64,000 bases of DNA from Streptococcus rubneri (GCF_004785935.1 NZ_SRRP01000002.1:143616-207615); one strand, 5' to 3'; numbered from the stretch's first letter, positions 7,732 through 16,822 are shown. The notes: generated by a model not told the origin, from the letters alone. Numbers and translations: made by a program.

Positions 7732-8553
7732 CTATTTGTTTGATGGTGGTAAGACATACTCTTGGATAGCTTGCGCTACACCGTGTTCTTGGTTGCTGGT
7801 AGTGACAACTTGAGCTTCCTTCTGGACAGCTTCAGGAGCATTTCCCATGGCAACTCCAAGTCCAGCCAGACGAATCATGGGGAGGTCGTTGAAGTGGTCT
7901 CCGATAGTCATGACCTGTTCTAAGGGGACTTGGTAGTAAGTAGCCAGTTCAAGGACAGCATCTCTTTTTGAGACGGCTTTGGCAGTGACTTCTAGGTAGT
8001 TTTCCTTTGAAAGATAAAAAGCAGTCTGTGGAAATTCTTGCGGATCCAGCTTCTGATAGAGTTCTTGAATATTCTGAGTCTCTCCAATCAAGAGCAATTT
8101 ATGTAGATGGAGAGTATCATCAGAGAGGGTCTGAGAAAGTGGTTGTATCTGGGGAGTTTCACCCGTAATAGCCGCCTCAACTTGGGTCCACTGGTCCTCT
8201 CTGGAGTTGAACCAGACTGCCCCGCTATAACAATTAATCGAAATGCTGGGATCTAGTTCGTCCACACGATGGAGGAAGGTGCGGATCTCATCTTTGTCCA
8301 GGCTGTGTTCAAATAAAATCTCTGCTCCCTTGACGATGAGAGCCCCATTGTAGCAAGCGATAGGTTCCTGATGGACGCCCAAACTTCTTGCGATAGGAGC
8401 AATCCCGATAGGAGAGCGAGCCGATGCCAAGATAAAAGGAATCTTTTTTTCTTGGAGCTGGGGAATGAGTTTGATAAGGGCGGGATCGACCTGATGATGC
8501 TGGTCCAGAATGGTTCCGTCAATATCACTGACAATTAAACGAATGGAAGACAT
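7732..8553 (-). CDS. Cof-type HAD-superfamily phosphatase
   Basis: A 273-aa class IIB (Cof/YidA) HAD hydrolase: nucleophile motif S-D-I-D-G-T near residue 10, a C2-type cap domain in the middle and the acidic motif G-D-H-F-N-D-L-P-M near residue 218. The family dephosphorylates sugar phosphates, FMN or similar; substrate is not readable from sequence. On the minus strand AGGAGG stands 5 nt before ATG 8553; GTG 8559 would overlap that site, so I reject the longer start. The -10 TATACT (complement of 8573-8578) is visible. It is convergent with glmS and divergent from the methyltransferase locus. Confidence 0.9.
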   Translation of the reverse strand: MSSIRLIVSDIDGTILDQHHQVDPALIKLIPQLQEKKIPFILASARSPIGIAPIARSLGVHQEPIACYNGALIVKGAEILFEHSLDKDEIRTFLHRVDELDPSISINCYSGAVWFNSREDQWTQVEAAITGETPQIQPLSQTLSDDTLHLHKLLLIGETQNIQELYQKLDPQEFPQTAFYLSKENYLEVTAKAVSKRDAVLELATYYQVPLEQVMTIGDHFNDLPMIRLAGLGVAMGNAPEAVQKEAQVVTTSNQEHGVAQAIQEYVLPPSNK

Positions 8554-8688
8554 AGGCACCTCCTTTTTCTTTAGTATACCATATTTTAGGAGAATGAAAA
8601 GGAGAGGTATAGTTGATTCTTATAACGGGGTCAAGTAATTTTCAAAGTAGGTCCCTTTCTTCAAAAATAAAATAATAGATAAGAATGC

Positions 8689-8724
8689 GCGCAAGGCTTT
8701 ATTTTCAAGGACTTGCGCTTTTTT
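8689..8724 (+). terminator. Hairpin with T-tract between HAD gene and methyltransferase locus
   Basis: GCGCAAG (8689-8695) pairs with CTTGCGC (8712-8718), followed by a T-run of seven, in plus orientation. No plus-strand gene ends just before it, so it either stops antisense read-through or attenuates the transcript entering the 8877 gene. Confidence 0.6.
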
Positions 8725-8757
8725 TGATACCTGCCTCAATAAAGAAATTTTAAGGCC

Positions 8758-8781
8758 TTGATAGGGAAAATATATTAGTCA
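8758..8781 (+). promoter_or_regulatory. Shared upstream element, copy 1 (TTGATA-N7-TATATTAGTCA)
   Basis: The same element with identical spacing lies at 10115-10138, upstream of the paralogous gene. The 7-nt gap is too short for a -35/-10 pair, so it looks like a regulator site or a -10 region with upstream operator. Function is unknown. Confidence 0.5.
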
Positions 8782-8876
8782 GCTACTTTTTGAGGTGATA
8801 TCATGGTTACAAATTTCAGAAAGGAAGCGGTCAGTCAGTCTTCCTTTTGGAGAAGATATTGAGGAGGTTTCACAGT

Positions 8877-9878
8877 ATGAGTAAAAAAGAGTTGGTGCTT
8901 CGTGCCATTCGAGGTGAAAAAGTTGAGCGAATCCCTGTAGGATTTTGGCTCCATTATGTGACTCAAGAAGAAAAAGAATTGGGTCTCGACAATCCAGTAG
9001 TACTTGAAAAAAGTATTAAAGGACACCAACACTATGTTGAAGAAATATCCCCTGATTTTGTCAAGATTATGAGCGATGGCTTCTTCCGCTATCCGAGTGC
9101 CCTTTATTCGAGAGAGATTACATCGATCCAAGAATTGAAGGACATCCAACCAATTGGGGAGCATCATCCTTGGATTGAAAAACAAATTGAAGTGGTCAAG
9201 GAAATTCGTTCCCATTTCCATGAGGAGATTGCTTCATTCTACAATATCTTCTCACCCATTTCTTATTTGAAACGCTGGTTCCGGACGGATCAATCCCGTG
9301 GAGACCAAGTGATTGCGGCCTTTCTCAAAGAAGATCCAGAAACCTTGGCCCATATCCTTGATGTGATCGCAGGAGATATCGCCATTCTTAGTCGCCGCTT
9401 GATCCAAGAAGCAGGAGTGAAAGGCATTTACTTCTCAACCCAGCAGGTTCAAGATGAGCGCGTGACAGAGGAAGAATACCGCAAGTTCATTGAGCCGAGC
9501 AGTATCGCTGTCCTAGAAGCGGCTAATGAAGCGGGTGGGATCAATATCCTTCATATCTGTGGCTTTGAAGGGGCTAGCAATGAAGTGGAACTCTTCAAGG
9601 ATTATCCAGCCCAAGTCATTAACTGGGCGACCCATCATGAAGGTCTGAGTCTAGCAGCAGGTCGCAAGCTCTTTGGCGATCGCGCTGTTTTAGGTGGTTT
9701 TGTCAATGGCAAGAAAGGCTTGCTCTACCAAGGGGAACGAGACGCTATCGAGCAAGAAACCCGTCGCTTGGTGGCAGAAGCAGGAAGTCGTGGTTTGATC
9801 CTTGGAGCAGACTGCACCGTGCCAGACGATTTCCAATTGGAACGCTTAGACTGGGTGCGTCAGGCGGCCATCTTGTAA
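8877..9878 (+). CDS. UroD/MtaA-family methyltransferase-like protein, paralogue 1
   Basis: A 333-aa TIM-barrel protein annotated in databases as uroporphyrinogen decarboxylase, but of the MtaA/CmuA methyltransferase type: putative zinc ligands in L-H-I-C-G (about residues 231-235) and G-A-D-C-T-V-P (about 310-316), and the N-terminal R-G-E-x-V-x-R-I-P-V-G-F-W block. No haem pathway is encoded nearby, and streptococci lack haem synthesis, so a methyl-transfer role is more likely. ATG 8877 is preceded by GAGGAGG with 9-nt spacing and aligns with the start of the paralogue at 10196. The ABC importer downstream suggests the methyl donor or acceptor is an imported amino-acid-like compound. Confidence 0.8.
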   Translation: MSKKELVLRAIRGEKVERIPVGFWLHYVTQEEKELGLDNPVVLEKSIKGHQHYVEEISPDFVKIMSDGFFRYPSALYSREITSIQELKDIQPIGEHHPWIEKQIEVVKEIRSHFHEEIASFYNIFSPISYLKRWFRTDQSRGDQVIAAFLKEDPETLAHILDVIAGDIAILSRRLIQEAGVKGIYFSTQQVQDERVTEEEYRKFIEPSSIAVLEAANEAGGINILHICGFEGASNEVELFKDYPAQVINWATHHEGLSLAAGRKLFGDRAVLGGFVNGKKGLLYQGERDAIEQETRRLVAEAGSRGLILGADCTVPDDFQLERLDWVRQAAIL

Positions 9879-9895
9879 GAAGAAAGGAGAGGGAG

Positions 9896-10096
9896 ATGAA
9901 AAAAATCAATGTCTGGTGTATAGTGCTGGTAGCTTTATTCTTAGTCCTAGGGCTCGCAAAAGTTGCAGCCGCTAGCAGTCAAGAGGAAAGCAAAAAGGAT
10001 CCGGATATGGCAAGGCTGGAGAAAATTCCAGCCCACAGTCTCTCCCTCATTCGCCCGTCTGATCTAGCGAGTGTCTTGCTCCTAGAAGATCAGTGA
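9896..10096 (+). CDS. Small predicted secreted or membrane-tethered protein
   Basis: A 66-aa ORF with a strong ribosome site (AAAGGAGAGGGAG) right before ATG, 17 nt after the methyltransferase stop. It has a typical signal sequence: K-K start, hydrophobic core V-W-C-I-V-L-V-A-L-F-L-V-L-G-L, then A-K-V-A-A-A-S, where signal peptidase could cut near residue 26. The mature ~40-residue part is charged and has no Cys pair or known motif. I do not recognise it. Its position between two paralogous enzymes and ahead of the importer suggests it belongs to the same operon. Confidence 0.6.
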   Translation: MKKINVWCIVLVALFLVLGLAKVAAASSQEESKKDPDMARLEKIPAHSLSLIRPSDLASVLLLEDQ

Positions 10097-10114
10097 TAAA
10101 AAAAGATGAAGGGC

Positions 10115-10138
10115 TTGATAAAAAATATATATTAGTCA
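10115..10138 (+). promoter_or_regulatory. Shared upstream element, copy 2 (TTGATA-N7-TATATTAGTCA)
   Basis: Identical in both conserved blocks and in spacing to 8758-8781, placed 58 nt before the second paralogue (the first copy is 95 nt before its gene). This suggests the second gene and importer can be controlled separately by the same factor. Confidence 0.5.
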
Positions 10139-10195
10139 AATAAAAGTCCAAGTGTTAAGATAACTAGCAAGAAAAGAACAGAACGAGGTAAGAAC

Positions 10196-11197
10196 ATGTC
10201 TACAAAAAGAGAATTAGTCTTAAAAGCTTTCAGAGGGGAAGCGGTTGATCGTGTGCCAGTTGGCTTTTGGCATCATTTTACAAGGGAAGATGAATGGTTG
10301 AAAGGATTTTCCAATCCAGAAATTATCGAAAAGAACCTCAATGGTCATAAAAACTTCCTACACAAGGTCAAACCAGACTTTGTCAAACTCATGAGTGATG
10401 GCTACTTTGCTTATCCAAACCCATCCATTCACAAAGGACTTGAAAATATCTCGGATTTAGCAGGGATTGAACCCCTCGGAGCCGATCATCCATGGATCAC
10501 AGAGCAGGTAGAATTGGTCAAAAAAATTCGCGCTGGTTTTGAAGAGGACATTGTAGCCATCTACAACATCTTTGCTCCAGTGACCTACTTCAAATGGTTG
10601 GTCGGAGAAGTGTCAGGTGGAGATGACTTGATCGCAAACTTTATCGATCAAGATGCAGCAACTCTTAAAAAAGTATTGGATACTATTGGCCAAGATATCG
10701 CAAGTTTGAGCCAACGAATCATCAAAGAAGCAGGAGCAGACGGAATCTACCTCAGTGTTCAAAGCATCCAAGATGCGCGTGTCAGTCAGGAAGTTTACAA
10801 ACAAGTCATCGCGCCGAGTGAACTCCATGTCTTAGAGACAGCTAAGGAAGCCGGTGGGGTAAATATCCTTCATATCTGTGGCTATGAAGGAGCTCGCAAT
10901 GATATCCATCTCTTCACAGACTACCCAGCTCCAGTCATTAACTGGGCAGTCGGACCAGAAGGCATCAGCCTGGCAGAAGGACGCGAAATCTTCGGTGGAC
11001 GCACGGTTCTTGGTGGCTTTGAAAATGGCAAAAATGGTCTTCTCTACACAGGAGACAAGGCTGCGATTCAAGCAGAAACCAAACGTATCATCGCAGAGAC
11101 AGGAACTACAGGCTTGGTCATCGGTGCGGATTGTACCATTCCAAGTGACATTGATGAAGAACGAATCGAATGGGTTCGTGAAGCTGCAGCAGAATAA
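10196..11197 (+). CDS. UroD/MtaA-family methyltransferase-like protein, paralogue 2
   Basis: A 333-aa paralogue of the 8877 gene, similar along its whole length (shared R-E-L-V-L-K-A-F-R-G-E start, V-N-I-L-H-I-C-G-Y-E-G, V-I-N-W-A, and G-A-D-C-T-I-P near the end), so both copies keep the putative metal-binding His and Cys. Tandem duplication followed by divergence is the simplest reading. Ribosome site GAGGTAAG precedes ATG 10196. It is followed after 27 nt by the substrate-binding protein of an ABC importer, so the two should be co-transcribed. Substrate unknown; a B12-independent or corrinoid-linked methyl transfer is inferred from the family only. Confidence 0.8.
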   Translation: MSTKRELVLKAFRGEAVDRVPVGFWHHFTREDEWLKGFSNPEIIEKNLNGHKNFLHKVKPDFVKLMSDGYFAYPNPSIHKGLENISDLAGIEPLGADHPWITEQVELVKKIRAGFEEDIVAIYNIFAPVTYFKWLVGEVSGGDDLIANFIDQDAATLKKVLDTIGQDIASLSQRIIKEAGADGIYLSVQSIQDARVSQEVYKQVIAPSELHVLETAKEAGGVNILHICGYEGARNDIHLFTDYPAPVINWAVGPEGISLAEGREIFGGRTVLGGFENGKNGLLYTGDKAAIQAETKRIIAETGTTGLVIGADCTIPSDIDEERIEWVREAAAE

Positions 11198-11224
11198 GGA
11201 AAATAGAAAGAGAGAAAAGAGAGT

Positions 11225-12103
11225 ATGAGTAAAAAAACATGGATTATCGGTGGGGTAGCCGTTCTTGCCCTTGCAGGTGCAACGATTATTGGTCGAAGCC
11301 TGAATCACGCAAATGACAGCAAAGGATCAACAGGATCTAATAAAGTAACAACCTTGAAAGTGGCCCACACTCAAAACTATGTGCCGTACGATTTCGTCGA
11401 TGAAAAAGGAGAATCAGATGGTTATGAAGTAGCCGTGCTCAAAGCCATTGACGAAAAACTTCCAGACTACAAGTTTGAGTATACTGGAACGAGTGACGAC
11501 GACCTCTTGATCGGTCTAGAATCTGGTAAGTACGATATCGGAACCAAAGGAGCTTGGTATACCGAAGAACGCGCCAAGAAATTTATTATTCCAAAAGAAC
11601 CAATCGGAGCAAGTATCATCGGATTTACGGTACGAAAAGAAGATGCGGATAAATACAAGAACATCGATGATTTCGCTAAAGAAAAAGGAAAATTGGTTCC
11701 AATTTCACCACAAAATGCCCAATGGAATGTTATCAAAGAATACAATGACAAGCATAAGGACCAACCAATCGAATTAACAGCTGCAGAATCGTTCAAAGTT
11801 GCAGATGCCTATGCATGGGTTCTGGAAGGACGTTACGATGCCTTCTTTGACATCAAACTTTCCTTTGAAAAAGCTGTCACAGATAAAGATGGCTCTTACC
11901 ACCAATATGCAGACAAACTCAGCTGGTTTGCCTACAAAGGAATTCCAACTTACCCATTGATTCATAAGGATAAGAAAAACGAAAAATTTGCGGAAGCCTA
12001 CAGCAAGGCCATCAAAGAATTGGAAGAAGATGGAACGCTTGCCAAACTATCCGAAAAATATTTCGGTGAAGATGTCTTCAGTTATGTAGATAAAGAAAAA
12101 TAA
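11225..12103 (+). CDS. ABC importer substrate-binding protein (polar amino acid type), no lipobox
   Basis: A 292-aa solute-binding protein of the SBP_bac_3 family: T-L-K-V-A-H-T opening strand after residue 38, Y-D-F-V-D-E-K-G-E-S-D-G-Y-E-V-A ligand loop, and D-A-Y-A-W-V-L-E-G-R-Y-D-A region. It should bind an amino-acid-like ligand outside the membrane and deliver it to the permeases encoded next. The N-terminus has a hydrophobic segment (W-I-I-G-G-V-A-V-L-A-L-A-G-A) but no Cys at the lipobox position, so it is probably anchored by an uncleaved signal rather than by lipid. Glutamine, cystine or methionine derivatives are possible ligands; I cannot choose. Confidence 0.88.
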   Translation: MSKKTWIIGGVAVLALAGATIIGRSLNHANDSKGSTGSNKVTTLKVAHTQNYVPYDFVDEKGESDGYEVAVLKAIDEKLPDYKFEYTGTSDDDLLIGLESGKYDIGTKGAWYTEERAKKFIIPKEPIGASIIGFTVRKEDADKYKNIDDFAKEKGKLVPISPQNAQWNVIKEYNDKHKDQPIELTAAESFKVADAYAWVLEGRYDAFFDIKLSFEKAVTDKDGSYHQYADKLSWFAYKGIPTYPLIHKDKKNEKFAEAYSKAIKELEEDGTLAKLSEKYFGEDVFSYVDKEK

Positions 12104-12168
12104 GATGAAACTGGGTGCGTATAGCCCCAGCTTCCTTATTTCTATCCGGATACAGAAAGGAAAAAAAC

Positions 12169-12861
12169 ATGGTCTCATACGACATTTCCAAGGTCTGGTT
12201 ATTTCTTCCAACCTTGGTCCAAGCCCTGCCAGCGACCCTAGCTTTGATGGTTTTAACGACGCTTCTCGGTTCGGCATTTGGCTTGGTTTTGACCTGGGCA
12301 CAAGTATCAGAAGAGAAGGTGGGAGCTGGTCTTGCCAAAGGCTACGTCTTTACTTTGCGTTGTACCCCTCCGATTGTCTTGCTCTTCTTGGTCTTTTATG
12401 GGCTGCCACAATTTTTGAACTGGTGGTTGGGCATTGACATTGATCACTGGTCCAAGTTTGTCTTTGTCCTTGTGGCCATGTTTCTTCTCTTTGCGGCTAT
12501 GATCTCTGAGGTCTTCAAGGCAGCCTATTTGGCCATCCCAAAAGGTCAAATGGAAGCAGGCTTGAGTATCGGCTTGACACCAGCTCAAACCATTTGGCGC
12601 ATTGTCCTTCCCCAAGCCTTTCGCGTGGCTCTTCCCAATATGACGACTGCCATCTTAAACCTCATGCGCGATGCCGCTTTGGCTTATACCATTGGCTTTA
12701 TCGATATCATGGGAGCAGGAAACAACTTGATCAGTCGCAATCTTGGGAATTATTCCCTCGAGACGTATACAGCCGTAGCAGTGATCTACTGGGCAATTGC
12801 CCTTGTGATCTCCTTCTCCGCTCAACTTCTTGAGAAACGACTCAGTGTAACAGAAAGGTAG
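12169..12861 (+). CDS. Amino acid ABC transporter permease 1
   Basis: A 230-aa HisM/GlnP-type inner-membrane permease with about five hydrophobic segments and the EAA loop near residue 125-145 (M-E-A-G-L-S-I-G-L-T-P-A-Q-T), which docks the ATPase. Start at ATG 12169 is supported by GAAAGG at 12155-12160; a longer frame back to 12115 adds a polar 18-residue stretch without a ribosome site and is rejected. It sits 65 nt after the binding protein and 3 nt before permease 2. Confidence 0.92.
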   Translation: MVSYDISKVWLFLPTLVQALPATLALMVLTTLLGSAFGLVLTWAQVSEEKVGAGLAKGYVFTLRCTPPIVLLFLVFYGLPQFLNWWLGIDIDHWSKFVFVLVAMFLLFAAMISEVFKAAYLAIPKGQMEAGLSIGLTPAQTIWRIVLPQAFRVALPNMTTAILNLMRDAALAYTIGFIDIMGAGNNLISRNLGNYSLETYTAVAVIYWAIALVISFSAQLLEKRLSVTER

Positions 12862-12864
12862 CTT

Positions 12865-13551
12865 ATGGATTTCAATTTTATTAGTAAAACGTTTCTAGCC
12901 ACCTTAGGTGGCGTTCCAGTAACCCTTCTGATCATGGTCGTATCCATTCTCTTGAGTTTTTTTCCAGCCCTCTTTTTGGCGCTCGGTCAGATTTACAAGG
13001 TCAAAGGGGTTCGCAGTTTCTCAGTGGTTTACTTGGCCTTTATCCGGGCGACGCCTCCGATTCTCTTGATTCTCTTCTTTTATAGTCTCTTTCCTAGTCT
13101 CTTAAATAGCTTTTTTAAGAGCATGGGCAGTCACTTTAATGTCTTTGAGATCAATCCCATTTACTATGCCTTTATTATCTTTAGCTTGATGACAACAGGA
13201 AGTCTGGCTGAAATTCTCCGGTCAGCTATTCTGACGGTGGATAAGGGTCAACTAGAAGCAGCGCAAGCCATCGGTTTGACCAATCGCCAAGCCTATGTCC
13301 GCATTGTTTTTCCACAAGCCCTACGTGCAGCCCTGCCCAATTTGTGTAACCTGGTCATCAACTTGGTCAAAGGCACCTCCCTTGTCTTTGTCATGACCAT
13401 CAAGGATATCACTGCCATTGCCAAGGTCGAAGCCTCTTATGGCTATCAATATTTTGAATCCTATCTCGTGATTTTTATTCTTTATATTGTCATTTGTGGG
13501 GTGATTCAGTGGGGCTTCAATTGCTTGGAAAAACGCCTGACACTCGCATAG
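12865..13551 (+). CDS. Amino acid ABC transporter permease 2
   Basis: A 228-aa permease of the same HisMQ family as the previous gene, with its own EAA loop ([10 protein letters not shown], about residues 130-139). The two permeases presumably form the heterodimeric channel. The start is 3 nt after the previous stop, indicating translational coupling. Confidence 0.92.
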   Translation: MDFNFISKTFLATLGGVPVTLLIMVVSILLSFFPALFLALGQIYKVKGVRSFSVVYLAFIRATPPILLILFFYSLFPSLLNSFFKSMGSHFNVFEINPIYYAFIIFSLMTTGSLAEILRSAILTVDKGQLEAAQAIGLTNRQAYVRIVFPQALRAALPNLCNLVINLVKGTSLVFVMTIKDITAIAKVEASYGYQYFESYLVIFILYIVICGVIQWGFNCLEKRLTLA

Positions 13552-13570
13552 AAGAAGGAGAAATGAAAAG

Positions 13571-14335
13571 ATGTTAGAAGTAGAACACGTATCGAAAAAA
13601 TTTAAGGACCACCAAGTCCTGGTAGATGTTAATCTCAAGGTCAACCAAGGGGATGTCGTGGTTATTTTAGGCCCATCTGGATCAGGAAAAACAACCTTCC
13701 TACGTTGCCTCAACCACTTGGAAAAGGCAGATACAGGCCACCTAACTCTAGGTGGAAAAGAATATGACCTTGCAAAACTCAGCAAAAAGGAAATTTTAGA
13801 AATCCGCCAAAAGACAGCCTTTGTCTTCCAGCATTACAATCTCTTTGCCAATAAAACAGCCCTTGAAAATATCTTGGAAGGCCTGATTGTAGCCCGCAAG
13901 ATTCCAAAAGAAGAAGCTCTTCAACGGGCAGAATCAGCCCTTGAAAAGGTCGGCCTCCTCGCTTATAAGGATTACTATCCTGCTCAACTATCAGGTGGCC
14001 AGCAGCAACGGATCGGAATCGCACGTGCCATCGCAGTCAAGCCAGATGTGATCTTGCTGGATGAGCCAACATCAGCGCTGGACCCAGAGTTGGTCGGGGA
14101 TGTACTAGCTGTTATGAAGCAACTAGCCCAAGAAGGAGTGACCATGGTTGTGGTAACCCATGAGATGAGCTTTGCGCGTGATGTAGCCAACCACGTCATC
14201 TTTATGGATGGTGGACACATCATCGAAGAAAACGAACCCCATGAATTCTTTAACAGTCCAAAAGAAGAACGAACCAAACAATTCCTTTCACGGATTCTAT
14301 CCGACGCCACCTACAGCGTCGAATACATGATTTGA
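13571..14335 (+). CDS. Amino acid ABC transporter ATP-binding protein
   Basis: A 254-aa GlnQ-type ATPase: Walker [10 protein letters not shown] near 33-41, Q-loop V-F-Q-H, signature L-S-G-G-Q-Q-Q-R near 137-144, Walker [11 protein letters not shown] and H-loop V-T-H-E-M-S. It energises the importer formed by the preceding two permeases and binding protein. Ribosome site GAAGGAG lies ahead of ATG 13571. It is the last gene before a strong terminator. Confidence 0.95.
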   Translation: MLEVEHVSKKFKDHQVLVDVNLKVNQGDVVVILGPSGSGKTTFLRCLNHLEKADTGHLTLGGKEYDLAKLSKKEILEIRQKTAFVFQHYNLFANKTALENILEGLIVARKIPKEEALQRAESALEKVGLLAYKDYYPAQLSGGQQQRIGIARAIAVKPDVILLDEPTSALDPELVGDVLAVMKQLAQEGVTMVVVTHEMSFARDVANHVIFMDGGHIIEENEPHEFFNSPKEERTKQFLSRILSDATYSVEYMI

Positions 14336-14342
14336 TAAGAGG

Positions 14343-14369
14343 CACACCCTGGTAAGGGTGTGTTTTTTT
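14343..14369 (+). terminator. Intrinsic terminator after the ABC importer operon
   Basis: CACACCCT pairs with AGGGTGTG around a GGTA tetraloop and is followed by seven T. Confidence 0.93.
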
Positions 14370-14418
14370 GCTTCGGAAAATTTTTTTAAAAAAATGCAAA
14401 AAATTATGTAAAAAACTG

Positions 14419-14447
14419 TTGACAAAAAAATCAGTCTGGTTTATAAT
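14419..14447 (+). promoter_or_regulatory. clpL promoter with flanking ATTATGTAAA repeats
   Basis: TTGACA at 14419-14424, 17-nt spacer, TATAAT at 14442-14447. The motif (A)ATTATGTAAA or ATTTATGTAAAC occurs around 14403, 14449, 14611 and 14671; the copy overlapping the start site forms an inverted pair with GTTTACA at 14486-14492. A regulator site is likely; it does not resemble the CtsR heptamer repeat. Confidence 0.8.
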
Positions 14448-14520
14448 AATTTATGTAAACAAAAAGAGGTTGGGAAATCTCAAGAGTTTACAGGATCAAT
14501 AGTGGAAAGGAGATGGTGAG

Positions 14521-14577
14521 ATGCTATTTCCAAAATATAGAAAACTAATTGATAAAAGAAGGAATATAAGATCTTAG
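14521..14577 (+). CDS. 18-codon leader ORF in the clpL 5' region
   Basis: ATG 14521 with a strong ribosome site (AAAGGAG at 14506-14512, 8-nt spacing) opens an 18-residue basic peptide, M-L-F-P-K-Y-R-K-L-I-D-K-R-R-N-I-R-S. Its TAG stop is the first base triplet of the stem TAGCC/GGCTA, so a ribosome at the end of this ORF would block that hairpin. No BLAST-recognisable family is expected at this size. It is probably regulatory rather than a functional product. Confidence 0.6.
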   Translation: MLFPKYRKLIDKRRNIRS

Positions 14578-14649
14578 CCCTTGAGGCTATTAATTTAAAA
14601 GAAAAAATAAAATTATGTAAACAAACCTTAAGTAGCCAATTTGGCTACT
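14575..14649 (+). promoter_or_regulatory. Mutually exclusive hairpins in the clpL leader (candidate attenuator)
   Basis: Hairpin 1: TAGCC 14575-14579 with GGCTA 14585-14589. Hairpin 2: AGTAGCC 14631-14637 with GGCTACT 14643-14649. Alternative: GGCTATTAA 14585-14593 with TTAAgTAGCC 14628-14637 (one bulge). The alternative cannot coexist with either of the other two. Hairpin 2 is followed by only four T, so translational or stability control is as likely as termination. Confidence 0.5.
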
Positions 14650-14695
14650 CATTTTCAAGAACGAATTAAAATTATGTAAAACAGAGGTAACGAAT

Positions 14696-16822
14696 ATGAA
14701 CAACAACTTTAACAATATGGATGATCTTTTCAATCAACTAATGGGAAACATGGGTGGTTTTCGCTCGGAAAGCCGTCGCTACATGATCAATGGTCGTGAA
14801 GTGACACCGGAAGAATTCGCCATTTACCGCCAAACGGGTCAACTTCCAAATGAAGGAAGTGAGCAAGTGCAACACCAGCAAGGCAAAGGAATGAAACAAG
14901 ATGGAATCCTTGCGAAACTGGGCCGTAACTTGACCGAAGAAGCCCGTGAAGGAAAATTGGATCCGGTCATCGGACGCAACAAAGAAATTCAAGAAACGGC
15001 TGAAATCCTGTCTCGTCGTACCAAGAACAACCCTGTCCTTGTAGGGGATGCAGGTGTTGGTAAAACAGCGGTTGTAGAAGGCTTGGCCCAAGCTATCGTG
15101 AACGGAGATGTTCCAGCAGCTATCAAGAATAAAGAAATCATCTCGATTGATATTTCTGGTCTTGAAGCTGGTACGCAATACCGTGGTAGCTTCGAAGAAA
15201 ATATCCAAAATATGATTCAAGAAGTCAAAGCGATGGGTAATGTCATCCTCTTCTTTGATGAAATCCACCAAATCCTTGGTGCAGGTAGCACAGGGGATGG
15301 GCAAGGATCTAAAGGTCTTGCGGATATCTTGAAACCAGCTCTTTCTCGTGGTGAATTGACCGTGATTGGGGCAACCACTCAAGATGAATACCGCAACACC
15401 ATCTTGAAGAATGCGGCCCTTGCTCGTCGTTTTAACGAAGTCAAGGTTAATGCTCCATCAGCTGAAGATACGTTCAAGATTCTTCAAGGGATCCGTGATC
15501 TTTACGAAAAACACCACAATGTTGTCTTGCCAGATGAAGTCTTGAAAGCAGCAGTTGATTATTCTGTCCAATACATTCCACAACGCAGCTTGCCAGATAA
15601 GGCGATTGACTTGGTCGATGTGACAGCTGCTCATTTGGCAGCACAACACCCAGTGACAGATGTACATGCGGTTGAGCACGAAATCCAAGCGGAAAAAACA
15701 AAACAAGAAGAAGCTGCCGCTAAAGAAGACTATGAAGCAGCCTTAAATGCAAAAATTCGTATCGAAGAACTCGAAAAACAAATTGCTAACCATACAGAGG
15801 ATCACAAGGTGACTGCTACTGTAAATGATGTAGCTGAGTCTGTCGAACGGATGACTGGAATCCCAGTATCACAAATGGGTGCGACCGATATCGAACGCTT
15901 GAAAGATATGGGTCACCGTTTGCAAACGAAAGTTATCGGTCAAGACAAGGCGGTTGAAGCCGTTGCCAAAGCGATCCGTCGGAACCGTGCAGGCTTTGAC
16001 GAAGGGAACCGTCCAATCGGTAGCTTCCTCTTTGTAGGTCCTACTGGTGTTGGTAAGACTGAGTTGGCTAAACAATTGGCCCTCGATATGTTCGGAACGA
16101 AAGATGCCATCATCCGTTTGGACATGTCAGAATACAGCGATCGTACAGCTGTTTCTAAATTGATTGGTACAACTGCTGGTTATGTTGGTTACGATGATAA
16201 CAACAATACCTTGACAGAACGCGTCCGTCGCAATCCATACTCAATCGTCCTTTTGGACGAGATTGAAAAGGCGGATCCTCAAGTGATCACCCTTCTCCTT
16301 CAAGTCTTGGATGATGGTCGTTTGACAGATGGTCAAGGAAATACGGTTAACTTCAAGAATACCGTAATTATCGCTACTTCAAACGCTGGCTTTGGTTACG
16401 AAGCCAACTTGACAGAAGATGCGGACAAACCAGAACTCTTGGATCGTTTGAAACCATTCTTCCGTCCTGAATTCCTTAACCGTTTCAACGCTGTGATCGA
16501 GTTCTCACACTTGAGCAAGGAAGACCTTTCTAAGATTGTTGACTTGATGTTAGTAGAAGTGAACAAAACTCTTGCTAAGAAAGACATTGACTTGACAGTG
16601 AGCGATGCTGCCAAAGAATACATGACTGAAGAAGGCTATGATGAAGTCATGGGCGTACGTCCACTCCGTCGGGTCGTTGAACAACAAATCCGTGATAAGG
16701 TGACAGATTTCCATTTGGACCATCTTGATGCTAAACACTTGTTGGCAGATATGGAAGATGGAGAGCTTATTATTCGAGAGCATGGTGATGCGAACGAAGG
16801 GAAAGAAACCCCGGCAGAATAA
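14696..16822 (+). CDS. clpL: ATP-dependent Clp chaperone ClpL
   Basis: A 708-aa HSP100 protein. The short Asn-rich N-terminus ([15 protein letters not shown]) replaces the usual Clp N-domain, as in streptococcal ClpL. AAA1 has G-D-A-G-V-G-K-T near 118-125, AAA2 has G-P-T-G-V-G-K-T near 450-457, and a short coiled-coil middle domain lies around residues 325-365. ClpL disaggregates heat-damaged proteins and works without ClpP; I see no IGF/IGL-type ClpP loop. Ribosome site AGAGGTAA precedes ATG 14696. Expression is likely controlled by the promoter repeats and structured leader described separately. Confidence 0.95.
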   Translation: MNNNFNNMDDLFNQLMGNMGGFRSESRRYMINGREVTPEEFAIYRQTGQLPNEGSEQVQHQQGKGMKQDGILAKLGRNLTEEAREGKLDPVIGRNKEIQETAEILSRRTKNNPVLVGDAGVGKTAVVEGLAQAIVNGDVPAAIKNKEIISIDISGLEAGTQYRGSFEENIQNMIQEVKAMGNVILFFDEIHQILGAGSTGDGQGSKGLADILKPALSRGELTVIGATTQDEYRNTILKNAALARRFNEVKVNAPSAEDTFKILQGIRDLYEKHHNVVLPDEVLKAAVDYSVQYIPQRSLPDKAIDLVDVTAAHLAAQHPVTDVHAVEHEIQAEKTKQEEAAAKEDYEAALNAKIRIEELEKQIANHTEDHKVTATVNDVAESVERMTGIPVSQMGATDIERLKDMGHRLQTKVIGQDKAVEAVAKAIRRNRAGFDEGNRPIGSFLFVGPTGVGKTELAKQLALDMFGTKDAIIRLDMSEYSDRTAVSKLIGTTAGYVGYDDNNNTLTERVRRNPYSIVLLDEIEKADPQVITLLLQVLDDGRLTDGQGNTVNFKNTVIIATSNAGFGYEANLTEDADKPELLDRLKPFFRPEFLNRFNAVIEFSHLSKEDLSKIVDLMLVEVNKTLAKKDIDLTVSDAAKEYMTEEGYDEVMGVRPLRRVVEQQIRDKVTDFHLDHLDAKHLLADMEDGELIIREHGDANEGKETPAE

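Noticed and set aside
8847-8876. TTG start extending the first UroD-type protein by 10 residues
   Set aside because: The GAGGAGG site lies inside this extension and the paralogue begins where ATG 8877 does.
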